DNA from: DASRIA01 sp963724065
GTDB taxonomy: Bacteria > Actinomycetota > Thermoleophilia > Solirubrobacterales > JBBDJG01
DNA: 64,000 nucleotides
Assembly (NCBI GenBank): GCA_963724065.1
Contig: CAVRTB010000005.1
Location: 372,001 to 436,000, forward strand
Direction: 5' to 3'
The notes under the pieces were generated by a model. That model had not been told where the DNA came from, searched no databases, and saw only the letters and a list, made by a program, of their open reading frames with translations. Positions 34,408 to 42,500 of the stretch are shown one piece after another (position 1 is the stretch's first letter; every line of letters begins with the position of its first letter). The position numbers were made by a program, and so were the translations under genes.

Positions 34408-35697
34408 TCAGCTGCCGCCGGGGTCACCGGCGGCAGCGGCCTCGACCGCGGGCGTCAGCTCCGCGTCGGGCGTCCAGTCGATGCCGCGCAGGAGCACGGA
34501 CGCGCCGGCCACCACCAGGAGCACCCCGCCGCCCGCGGCCACGAAGCTCGCGCGCGGGTCGAGCACCTCGGCGATCACCCCGCCGAGGATGAACCCGACG
34601 CCCGGCATCAGCATCCCGATCGACTCGAGCAGCCCGACCACCCGGGCCTGGTACCTCTCGGCCGTCAGCTCCTGCACACCGCTCATCACGGAGACCCACT
34701 GGATGCCGTTGCCGAGACCGCCCGCGGTGGCTGCCGCACATGCGGCGGTGAGGTTCCCCGCGACGGCCATCCCGAGATAGGCGAAGCCGATCAGCGCCGT
34801 GCTCAGGAGCAACTGGCCCGGGAGCGTGGCCCGGCGCGCCGTCGCGATGAACAGCAGGCTGCCCACCACCATCCCGATCCCCCACGCCGACAGCAGCACG
34901 CCATAGCCGCTGTCGCCGGCGTCGAGCGTCTCCTTCGCGTACACGATCTCGATCGGCAGCACGAGCGTGAAGAAGATGAAGGCAAAGGCTTGCACCAAGA
35001 TCAGCCGTTGCAGAGCCACGCGCCGGCGCACGTAGGCGAGCCCTTCACGCAGTCGTGCCAGCCAGGACTCGGGCTCGGCCTTGACGTTGGGAAGGGTCGT
35101 CAGGGCCAACGTCAGCGCGACTGCGACGAACGAGGCCGCATCGATCAGCAGCGCGGCCTGCACCCCGATCGCGGCGACCGCCACGCCCGCGATCGCGGGC
35201 CCTGCGGCGCCGGCACCCGTGAAGCCGACGTTGATGATCGCGTTCCCTTCACGAAGGTGTCCCGAGGGAGTGAGGATCGCAGCCGCGGCTGCGCGCGTGA
35301 ACGTGCGCGCGGCGATCGCCAGGGTGCCGTCGACGACCGCGAGGCCCACGACCAGGGCGAGTGAGAAGTTGTCGACGGTGAGCGCGAGCGCGACGAAGGT
35401 GGCGGCCTCCGCGACGTAGAGGGCAGGCAGCACGACCCGCGTCCCTGTCACCTCGAGTCGCGCTACGACAGCCTGGCCGACGAATGCCGGCGCGAACTGC
35501 ATGCCGAGGAACAGAGCGGCCGTGGCCAGCGGGCTGCCGGTCTGGTCATAAACGAGCACGGCCAGCGCGATCTCGCCGATCCAGTTGCCGAGCTCGTTGA
35601 TCGTGTAGGCGCCGGCAAGCTGCTTGAAGCCCCGCAGGCGAAGCGGCGCAAGCGAACGGCCCCGACCGGCGGGCGGCGTTGTCTGGGCATCCTGCAT
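34408..35697 (-). CDS. MFS transporter
   Basis: 429-residue protein with about twelve hydrophobic helices and a short basic cytoplasmic N-terminus. Characteristic stretches are FKQLAGAYTINELGNWIGEI, VLVYDQTGSPLATAALFLGM, FAPAFVGQAVVARLE and IQWVSVMSGVQELTAERYQA. These resemble the MFS group related to macrolide efflux MefA and enterobactin exporter EntS. No substrate is evident. It lies between the two HD-GYP-type genes and is divergent from the second one across 172 bp. Confidence 0.85.
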   Translation of the reverse strand: MQDAQTTPPAGRGRSLAPLRLRGFKQLAGAYTINELGNWIGEIALAVLVYDQTGSPLATAALFLGMQFAPAFVGQAVVARLEVTGTRVVLPALYVAEAATFVALALTVDNFSLALVVGLAVVDGTLAIAARTFTRAAAAAILTPSGHLREGNAIINVGFTGAGAAGPAIAGVAVAAIGVQAALLIDAASFVAVALTLALTTLPNVKAEPESWLARLREGLAYVRRRVALQRLILVQAFAFIFFTLVLPIEIVYAKETLDAGDSGYGVLLSAWGIGMVVGSLLFIATARRATLPGQLLLSTALIGFAYLGMAVAGNLTAACAAATAGGLGNGIQWVSVMSGVQELTAERYQARVVGLLESIGMLMPGVGFILGGVIAEVLDPRASFVAAGGGVLLVVAGASVLLRGIDWTPDAELTPAVEAAAAGDPGGS

Positions 35698-35869
35698 GGG
35701 CGCACTTGTAGCTTCAAATCGAGCGGCCGGTGTCCTGCCTCGAAGGCCCGCCCCGGGACGGTGCGTGCCGCTTCACCCCCAGACGTGGCCAAAATGCGGC
35801 TCTGCGGCTCAAGCAAGCGGATCCCAGGCCGATAGGACATGCGTAGCGGGCCAACACGGAGGTCTTGCC

Positions 35870-37348
35870 CTGTCCCAACGCCCAACCCGGCTGTTCATCG
35901 GCCTCGAGCTGCTTGCACTCGGGGTCGCAGCCGCGCTTGCCCTGAGGACGGGACCGGACGCAAACTGGGACCTGGCTCTGCTGGGGACGCTGCTCGCCTT
36001 CTCCATCCTGAGCGACGTCGGTGCCGTGGAGACCCGCGCCGGAGCGAAGATCTCGGGGAGCTTCCTCGCGCTGATCCTCGCGATGGTCTTCCTGGGCGGC
36101 GCCCCTGCGGCCGCGATCGGCATCGTCACGATCTTCTGCGGGTGGCTGCGCTGGCGCGACACCGGGAAGAACTTCCTGATCAATCTCGTCACGTACGCGT
36201 GGTTCCCGCTGATCGGCGGACTGACCTTTCATGCCGTGACCGGCGCGACGGGGCTCGGCGAGAACGACGGCGTCTTCTATCTGTTGGTCCTGGGGATCTT
36301 TGCGCTCTCGCTGCTCACCAACTTCTCCCTGATCGCCGGCTACACGTCTTACGAGGAGCGCACCTCGTTCGGCGCACTCGCGCGGAAGATGCTCTTCCCG
36401 GTGCTTTCGTCGGAGGTGGCAGCGGCGACGATGGCGGTCGGGATCGCCTACCTGTACCACCGGGTGGGCATCGCCGCGATCGCGCTGTTCGGAATCGTCT
36501 TGTTCACCTTCCAGCACCTGCTCGGCCAGCTGCTGGTCTCCGAGCGGCGCGCCGAGGAGCTCGAACGCCGCGGCAAGCAGCTCACGGGGCGGACGAAGCA
36601 GCTCGCGACGCTTCAGGTCGGCGTGCTCTCGGCGTTGTTGCGCACGCTCGACCTGCGGGACCGGATGACCGCCCGCCACTCCGCGGCCGTCGCGCGCTAC
36701 GCACGCGAGATCGCGATCGCCGCGGGCTTCTCGAAGGAGGACCAGGATCTGGTCCACACGGCGGGCCTGCTGCACGACATCGGCAAGTTCATCTTCCCCG
36801 ACCGCATCCTGAAGGGCGACACGAAGCTCACCGACGACGACTGGAACACGATCAAGATGCATCCCTATCAAGGCGCGCGCGTCGTCTCGCAGATGGAGGG
36901 CTACGGCCCGATCAGCGACATCATCCTCGCCCACCACGAGCGCATCGACGGGAAGGGCTATCCACGGGGCTTGAACGGGACGGAGATCCCTGCGCTGTCG
37001 CGCATGATCTCGGTCGCCGACACGTATGACGTGATGACCGCGCGCGACTCCTATCGCAAGCCGATCTCCTCGTTCGAGGCGATCCAGGAGCTGCGGCGGG
37101 TCTCAGGCGCACAGCTGGACGGCGACTACGTCGAGATCTTCATCCGCATCCTGGCCGGCAAGGACGTGCGCTTCCGTCACGGCGAGGACGCGGACTTCGA
37201 CGCCGAGCTCGGACTCGACAAGCGCGTATCCGAGTACTCGCTGCCGGTCCCCGAGGTCGACGGCACGCCCTCCGAGGAGTCGGTCGAGATCGCGCAGCGC
37301 GATGCCGCCACCGCGGCCGCGGCGCCCGGCGCGCCCGCCGGCGGCTAG
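35870..37348 (+). CDS. membrane HD-GYP domain phosphodiesterase, probable CTG start
   Basis: Likely cleaves cyclic di-GMP. About seven membrane helices (residues ~5-235), a short coiled-coil (RRAEELERRGKQLTGRTKQL) and a full HD-GYP domain: RDRMTARHSAAVARYAREI, the metal pair in AGLLHDIGKFIFPDRIL, MHPYQGARVV, LAHHERIDGKGYPRGLNG, IPALSRMISVADTYDVMT. No ATG/GTG/TTG starts the frame near the first helix (GTG 35765 is far upstream); a CTG at 35870 sits seven bases after a perfect GGAGG, giving 492 residues. The C-terminus carries an acidic/Ala tail. Confidence 0.88.
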   Translation: MSQRPTRLFIGLELLALGVAAALALRTGPDANWDLALLGTLLAFSILSDVGAVETRAGAKISGSFLALILAMVFLGGAPAAAIGIVTIFCGWLRWRDTGKNFLINLVTYAWFPLIGGLTFHAVTGATGLGENDGVFYLLVLGIFALSLLTNFSLIAGYTSYEERTSFGALARKMLFPVLSSEVAAATMAVGIAYLYHRVGIAAIALFGIVLFTFQHLLGQLLVSERRAEELERRGKQLTGRTKQLATLQVGVLSALLRTLDLRDRMTARHSAAVARYAREIAIAAGFSKEDQDLVHTAGLLHDIGKFIFPDRILKGDTKLTDDDWNTIKMHPYQGARVVSQMEGYGPISDIILAHHERIDGKGYPRGLNGTEIPALSRMISVADTYDVMTARDSYRKPISSFEAIQELRRVSGAQLDGDYVEIFIRILAGKDVRFRHGEDADFDAELGLDKRVSEYSLPVPEVDGTPSEESVEIAQRDAATAAAAPGAPAGG

Positions 37349-37352
37349 CTGC

Positions 37353-37794
37353 AGTTCCCACGCACGTTGTCCCGGTTGCGGGCCTGGCGCTGGTGGCGGG
37401 TTCGAAAACCGGGGTGGGTAGGGAGGGCAGGACCCGGGACGAGCAAGGACTCGCGCGACGCGTCGTTTGCGACGCAAAGCGCACGCGTCGCCCGTGAAAG
37501 AGCCGTCTGCGCGTGATTCGCATGAGGTGCGTCGTCCGGCAGGCGCCGGTCGACGAACTTTCCCCCCTGGCGTCCGCTTTCACGCATGGCGGGAGGGAAA
37601 GTTCGGCGGCCGATGCGCGACCCGGAGGGCTTTCGCCCGTGACCGCGACCTTTCTTTGAAGTCTCGTGACACTCCGCCGCCCAGCGCGGTCGCAGACGCC
37701 GACGATCCGTCTTCCCTTGCCCACCCGGTTCTCCACGCCCGAGCTTGCGCCCGCGAGGCGCATTCCCGGGGCCTGAACAACGTGGTTGGGAACT
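37353..37794. repeat. ~440-bp imperfect inverted repeat filling a convergent intergenic gap
   Basis: No gene is present between the HD-GYP stop (37348) and the galT-like stop (37799). The outer arms match in 16 of 18 positions (37353-37370 against the complement of 37777-37794: AGTTCCCA, two variable bases, CACGTTGT). Inner segments also correspond (AACCGGGGTGGG versus complement of CCCACCCGGTT), and the centre is a perfect 11-bp stem, CGAACTTTCCC (37554-37564) with GGGAAAGTTCG (37595-37605). The whole gap thus reads as two diverged copies of one unit head to head, or one very large hairpin. Confidence 0.7.
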
Positions 37795-37798
37795 AAAG

Positions 37799-38815
37799 CT
37801 AGCCCTGCTTGGCGTCGTCCCCGGCCAGCTCCTTGGCTGCGCGCTCGGGCGGCACGATGTTCACGTACTGACCGGTCCCGAGCTCGAATCCCGCGAGCCG
37901 CGTCAGCCGCGGCAGCACGTCGACGTGCCAGTGGAAGTGGTCGGCGCCGCGCGGTGCGGTGCGCACCCAGAGGTTCAGCGGCGGCGGGTTGCCGAGCTTC
38001 TTGGCAAGCCGCTGGAGCCCGGCGAGCAACAGGTCGAGGGCCGCCGGGTCGGCGTCCGCGAAGCTGGGCGCGTGCCGGCGGGGGACGAGCTGAAGCTCGT
38101 AGGGACCGCGCGAGGCGAACGGCGCGAGCAGCACGGCGTGGTCGTCCACGGCCACGACGCGCTCGCGGCGGCGCACCTCCTCGGTGAGCAGGTCGCAGAG
38201 CAGGCAGCCGCCCATCGTGCGCGCGTTGTGCGCGGTGAAGTGCTCACGCTCCCGCGCGACCATCGCGGGAACGCTGCCGAGCGCGTACAACTGCGCGTGC
38301 GAGTGCTCGAGCGACGCGCCGGCCGCCTGTCCCTCGTTGACCATCAGATGCACATATGCCGCGTCGGCGTGCGCGGCGACCCGCTGTCGCCAGCCCTCGA
38401 CCGCGTGGTGGAACTGGTCCGTGGTCAGCGCGCTCACCGACGCCACGTGCTGCGGTGCATGCACGATCACCTCGTGATGTCCGGTGGCCTTCCCGGCGAC
38501 GAGCAGGTCCGGCTCGCCGCGCCCGCTCGCGAGCGGGTCCTCCGGAGGGTCCTCGCCGCCGGGCTCGAGCAGCGGGAACTTGTTCGGCACCGCGCGCACG
38601 AGCCAGCCCGGGGTGTCCGGCTCGCCCCCGCCCGGTCGCAGCGCGTACGTCTCGGGCGGAGTCCAGCTCTCGTGGCCCTCGCACAGCGGGCACTCGTCGC
38701 GCGCGGAGTCGTGGGCGGCGGCGGACTCGAAGCTGAACGGCCTGTCCGCGCGCCCCGGGGCCAGCACGACGCGCAGCCCCGTGAGGGGATCGATGCGAAG
38801 CTCGGGGGACGCCAC
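37799..38815 (-). CDS. galT: galactose-1-phosphate uridylyltransferase family protein
   Basis: HIT-superfamily nucleotidyltransferase exchanging UDP between glucose- and galactose-1-phosphate, or acting as a related sugar-nucleotide phosphorylase. The 338-residue protein shows ELRIDPLTGLRVVLAPGRA, the zinc-type CPLCEG near residue 42, NKFPLL, GHHEVIVHAPQH, HSHAQLYALG, a second CLLCDLL and the catalytic HFHWHVDVLPR (HxHxH). The N-terminal GalT motifs and length fit. No galK or galE is near, so specificity is uncertain. GTG start; convergent with the HD-GYP gene across the large inverted repeat. Confidence 0.85.
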   Translation of the reverse strand: MASPELRIDPLTGLRVVLAPGRADRPFSFESAAAHDSARDECPLCEGHESWTPPETYALRPGGGEPDTPGWLVRAVPNKFPLLEPGGEDPPEDPLASGRGEPDLLVAGKATGHHEVIVHAPQHVASVSALTTDQFHHAVEGWRQRVAAHADAAYVHLMVNEGQAAGASLEHSHAQLYALGSVPAMVAREREHFTAHNARTMGGCLLCDLLTEEVRRRERVVAVDDHAVLLAPFASRGPYELQLVPRRHAPSFADADPAALDLLLAGLQRLAKKLGNPPPLNLWVRTAPRGADHFHWHVDVLPRLTRLAGFELGTGQYVNIVPPERAAKELAGDDAKQG

Positions 38816-38847
38816 GCCGCGGAATCTAGTCGATCACCTAGCGGCCC

Positions 38848-39420
38848 CTAGCGTGCTCCCTCGACCGCGTACTCGCGCACGTCGTCGGCGAGGTCCGCCT
38901 CGGACGCGTAGCCGCCGGGCTTCGTGTAGACGCGCTCTCCGCCGCGGTCGTAGAAGGTCGTCGTGGGGAAGTTCCGCGCGAGCCCGAGGATCTCCGCGAC
39001 GTCGCTGTCCGGATCGAGGTAGCTCGGATAGGGCACGGGGATCTCGCCGAGGAACTTCTCGGCGGGCTCGCGGGCGTCCTCCGAGTTGACGGCGAAGAAC
39101 GCGACCTCCTTGCCGCGCTTGACGACCTGCTGCTGGAAGAACGGGAACTCGTGCCTGCAGGGCCCGCACCACGACGCCCATTTGTTGACGACGACGGGAT
39201 AGCCGCGCAGGTCGGCGAGCTGCCGCCGGAACTCGTCGGGGCCGCCGCTCACGAGACCCGAGGGTTCCGCGTAGAGACGCGCGAGCGGCGGCGGCGCCCC
39301 GGCGAGTGCCTGCCGGAAGTCGGCCGGCTCGAAAGCGCTGCGCGGCTCGTCGGACCCGCATGCGCCCACGAAAAACACCAGCGCCAGGGCGCAAGCGAGC
39401 GGTGTGAGTCGTGTCGTCAT
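38848..39420 (-). CDS. thioredoxin-like lipoprotein (TlpA/ResA type)
   Basis: 190 residues from ATG 39420. The lipoprotein signal ends ALALVFFVGACGSDE (Cys ~20). The thioredoxin fold has the active site NKWASWCGPCRHEFPFFQQQ (WCGPC), FFAVNSEDAREP, and the cis-Pro region ARNFPTTTFYDRGG. As an extracytoplasmic TlpA/ResA-like protein it could reduce apocytochrome c or other exported thiols; the ccm genes are 9 kb away. It ends 32 bases downstream of the galT-like start and is divergent from the helicase. Confidence 0.88.
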   Translation of the reverse strand: MTTRLTPLACALALVFFVGACGSDEPRSAFEPADFRQALAGAPPPLARLYAEPSGLVSGGPDEFRRQLADLRGYPVVVNKWASWCGPCRHEFPFFQQQVVKRGKEVAFFAVNSEDAREPAEKFLGEIPVPYPSYLDPDSDVAEILGLARNFPTTTFYDRGGERVYTKPGGYASEADLADDVREYAVEGAR

Positions 39421-39668
39421 GGTCGAGGAGGGCGCCCGGACTGGCGCGGGAAGCGGAAAATACTCGACGAAAAGGGGCGTGGCGCCGTCTTCGTGCGACA
39501 TCCGAGGGCCACGCTGCTTTAATACACACGTACCGTGCCCGCGGGCGGGAGTCCGCGCCGGGCCATGGAGACTGCCGTCGGGACCAATACTCGATGACGG
39601 CAACCAGGGACGAACGTTGCAGCGCCGTTGGTCGTCTGACGGCGTCCATTCATCCAACAAGCCTCGAT
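39421..39668. promoter_or_regulatory. divergent promoter region (thioredoxin lipoprotein / helicase)
   Basis: A 248-bp noncoding gap between divergent genes. An AT-rich TTTAATAC near 39520 could be a -10-like element for the helicase, leaving a ~140-base leader containing GC-rich inverted segments (around 39540-39565). Nothing stronger can be supported. Confidence 0.35.
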
Positions 39669-42266
39669 ATGGCTGACACCACTGAAGTGGCCGAGAAGGT
39701 CGCGCCTGTTCCATCGCGCGAGCAGCTTGAGCGTGTGGAGAAATTCACACGCGAGCCGTTCGCGCCAGATCCGGTCGCCCTGCGCCCGGGTACGGCGCGC
39801 CGTCGTGCGTTCGATGTAGCGCTGGCGGAGATCGAGGCCGGGCTCGAGATCCCGAGCGTCGAATGGCGCCAGGAGTTCTCGATGCTGCTCGGGCTCGAGC
39901 GACTGCTGGTCGACGAGGAACCGAAGCTCGTCGACGGGACGGTGCTGTCCGCGCACCAGGTCGATGCCCTCTCCGGCACGTTGACGGCATTGATCGCAGA
40001 GGCCGAGCGACAGAACGGCAATGGGGTGGCCCCGCTCGAGGACCTCGAGGACTTCGACGACGAGGAACCGGACGAGGACGAGGACGAGGCGGATGAGGAC
40101 GAGGAGGACGACGACGACGACGATGAGGACGTTGAGCCGGCCGACTGGGCCGACGCCGAGGTCGTCGAGAACGGCGACGCTTCCTTCGGCGAGGAAGAGG
40201 AGGAGCAGCTCTCCGAGCAGCCGGAGGATCCCGGCGCGGCTCGCCGCTTCTGGTTCGAGCACGCAACCGGCGCGGGCAAGACCGTGGCAGCACTCGGATT
40301 CGTCGAGGCCTCGCGGACCGGCGGCACGCTGATCCTGACCCATCGCCGCAACCTCGTCGAGCAGTTCCTCGGCGAGCTCACCGATCGCGGCTACTCGAAC
40401 CGCATCTCACCGCCGCTGCTTCAAAACCAGGACCGCGTGGACGGCCTGGTCACGGTCGAGACCTACCAGTGGTTCGTGCGCAACGCGGGGCAGATCTCGG
40501 ACGCGTACACGATCGTCATCTGTGATGAGGCGCATACCGCTCTCGGCGAGAAGACCAGCGGGGCGATCCGCAAGTGGCAGGGCCCCGTCTTCATCGGCAT
40601 GACCGCGACCGGCGCGCTGATCGCGCGCCACGTCACGGACCTGTTCCCCACCCAGACGAGCCGCTTCGACCTCGCACAGGCGGCGCGGCGCGGCGTGATC
40701 GCGCCGCTGCGCTGCGTGAGGATCCCGCCGGCCGGCGACGTGCGCACGCTCGCCAACGTGCCGCTGCGCAAGGGCGAGGTCGACCAGGACTTCGACCAGG
40801 AGCAGCTGGCCGCACTGCTCGACCAGGGCCCGTTCAACACCGCCGTCGCAGACCTCTATCGCGTGCGCTTCAAGCACCTGCCGGGCATCGTTTACAGCGC
40901 GGGCGTAAAGCACGCCCACAACGTCGCGAAGGCGTTCAAGGACGCCGGCATGAAGGCCGAGGCCGTCTCGGGCGAGACCCCGAAGCGCGAGCTTGCACGG
41001 ATCCTGGCCGACTTCGAGCGCGGCGAGATCGACGTGCTCGTCAACGCGATGCTGCTCGCCGAGGGCTGGAACTCACCGCGTGCGACGGTCTGCATGCACC
41101 TCGCGCCGACCGCCTCCAAGCGGGTGTATCAGCAGCGCGTCGGGCGCGTGACCCGACGTCATCCGGGCAAGGAGGCGGGGATCGTCGTCGACTTCGTCCA
41201 CCCGGCCACCACGCACGACGAGCCGATCGTCACCCTGCACAAGCTTCTGGACCGCGACGTCTATCGCGGTGGCGCGATCGTCGTCGGCCCCGTGCGGCGC
41301 GGGCGCGGGCGACGGCTGCGCGTCGAGCGCCGGGTCGTGCCGGTCACGAACGACCCCGACCGCCGGCTGCGCGTGTTCGAGCGCGAGTTGTGGCGGATCG
41401 CGGTCGAGCACCTCTTTCCCGACGAGCAGCACGCGTGGGCGGCGCTCGCCGGAGCGCGCGTGGCGGCCAACGGCTGGCGCCGCGCGAAGACCACGATCCA
41501 GAACGACGCGGGCGGAGAGCTACGGCGACGGTTCCTGCTGAGCTGCATCCAGCGAAACCGCAACGCGCAGTTGCGCCAGCGAGCGCTCGCCGAGATCGCC
41601 GTACGGCGCGACCCCGAGGGCTTCGACCTCGCGGTCGACATCATCGGCACCTGGTCGCGGGAGGAACGCCGCGAAGGCTCGCGCATCCTCTTGCAGGCTC
41701 TTGCCGAGCGGCGCATCGGCCGCCGCGATCAGGCTCAGGCGTGGCTGTGGCGCCTCGCCGAGTACTCCCGGGACACACACGAGGAGTACGCGGTCCAGCG
41801 CTGGCCGGAGACAAAGCGCTTGCTGGGGCTGCTCGTCAACTCCTCAGGACCGGCCCACGGGCGCAACGCCCGCCGGCTCGTGCACGCGGCGCGCAAGCAT
41901 GACCGCCGCCTGTCGGCCGCGCTGCTTGCGTCCGCGGTGGCGCACAGCCCCGAGGCCGAGGAGGTTCTGCGCGGCGCGCGCAACAGGATGGCCCGCAAGC
42001 CGTCCGCGCTCGCCCGCGAGCTGGTGCGCAACTTCCCCAAGGGCAAGCGCCGCGGCAAGAAGCAGCGCGGCGACCGCGAGGCCGCGTCGCGCCGCGCAGC
42101 GGCCCGCGCCGCGAACGGAGCGGCCGCGGCGGCCGACGAGGGCGCGCCCGACGAGCTCGAGGACCTCGAGGTGAAGACCCCCAAGTCGCCACCGAACGGC
42201 GCTCCCAAGCGCAAGCGATCCCGCAAACGCCGCGCCGCACGCGTCGAGGACTCCGAAGCCGCCTAG
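39669..42266 (+). CDS. SF2 DEAD/DEAH-box helicase with acidic insert
   Basis: 865 residues from ATG 39669. Motif I is EHATGAGKTVAALGF (near residue 200), motif Ia LILTHRRNLVEQFL, motif II VICDEAHTAL (DEAH), motif III GMTATG, a second RecA domain with IVYSAGVKHAHNVAKAF, LVNAMLLAEGWNSP and motif VI VYQQRVGRVTRRHPGKEAG. Before motif I lies a ~60-residue tract consisting almost wholly of Asp and Glu, where such enzymes usually have a Q-type nucleotide-contact segment. The C-terminal ~300 residues are helical and end in a very basic Lys/Arg tail. Role (DNA repair or RNA remodelling) cannot be assigned. Its stop codon lies inside repeat copy R1. Confidence 0.87.
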   Translation: MADTTEVAEKVAPVPSREQLERVEKFTREPFAPDPVALRPGTARRRAFDVALAEIEAGLEIPSVEWRQEFSMLLGLERLLVDEEPKLVDGTVLSAHQVDALSGTLTALIAEAERQNGNGVAPLEDLEDFDDEEPDEDEDEADEDEEDDDDDDEDVEPADWADAEVVENGDASFGEEEEEQLSEQPEDPGAARRFWFEHATGAGKTVAALGFVEASRTGGTLILTHRRNLVEQFLGELTDRGYSNRISPPLLQNQDRVDGLVTVETYQWFVRNAGQISDAYTIVICDEAHTALGEKTSGAIRKWQGPVFIGMTATGALIARHVTDLFPTQTSRFDLAQAARRGVIAPLRCVRIPPAGDVRTLANVPLRKGEVDQDFDQEQLAALLDQGPFNTAVADLYRVRFKHLPGIVYSAGVKHAHNVAKAFKDAGMKAEAVSGETPKRELARILADFERGEIDVLVNAMLLAEGWNSPRATVCMHLAPTASKRVYQQRVGRVTRRHPGKEAGIVVDFVHPATTHDEPIVTLHKLLDRDVYRGGAIVVGPVRRGRGRRLRVERRVVPVTNDPDRRLRVFERELWRIAVEHLFPDEQHAWAALAGARVAANGWRRAKTTIQNDAGGELRRRFLLSCIQRNRNAQLRQRALAEIAVRRDPEGFDLAVDIIGTWSREERREGSRILLQALAERRIGRRDQAQAWLWRLAEYSRDTHEEYAVQRWPETKRLLGLLVNSSGPAHGRNARRLVHAARKHDRRLSAALLASAVAHSPEAEEVLRGARNRMARKPSALARELVRNFPKGKRRGKKQRGDREAASRRAAARAANGAAAAADEGAPDELEDLEVKTPKSPPNGAPKRKRSRKRRAARVEDSEAA

Positions 42267-42500
42267 GCCGGACCAACCCCAAGTACCCCGGACACCCCGG
42301 GGTTCGATAGCAACGCTTTGAAGTCCCGCGCGTGCGGTGACACCTCGGGATCAGCACGACCCATAGCTCGTGGCCGAACGTCCCGCGATACCGCCCAGAG
42401 CACGCAGTGCGGGACGTTCGGTCGGGACGTGAGGGCCCGAGCGATGGCGACGGTCAGATCAGCGCGAGTTGTCGTGACAACTCGGGGTCAGCACGGCTTA
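42262..42500 (+). repeat. palindromic intergenic repeat, copy R1
   Basis: About 239 bp running exactly from the helicase stop to the birA stop (convergent genes). A second copy, R2, in opposite orientation at 51904-52122, is about 90% identical over the ~170-bp core by eye. Internal structure: a perfect 13-bp stem CCGAACGTCCCGC (42374-42386) with GCGGGACGTTCGG (42409-42421); a perfect 8-bp hairpin GAGTTGTC-GT-GACAACTC (42466-42483); and two 21-bp direct repeats (42338-42358, 42475-42495; pattern TGACAnCTCGGG then nTCAGCACG). R1 has ~20 extra bases near its left end. No ORF is evident inside. Confidence 0.88.

Noticed and set aside
35866..35868. TTG as start of the canonical HD-GYP gene
   Set aside because: It is out of frame with the conserved protein; the in-frame codon after the GGAGG site is CTG 35870.
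42338..42495. Direct repeats in R1/R2 as a minimal CRISPR array
   Set aside because: Only two repeat units per locus, spacing of ~137 bp instead of ~30-40, spacer sequence conserved between both loci, and no cas genes nearby.
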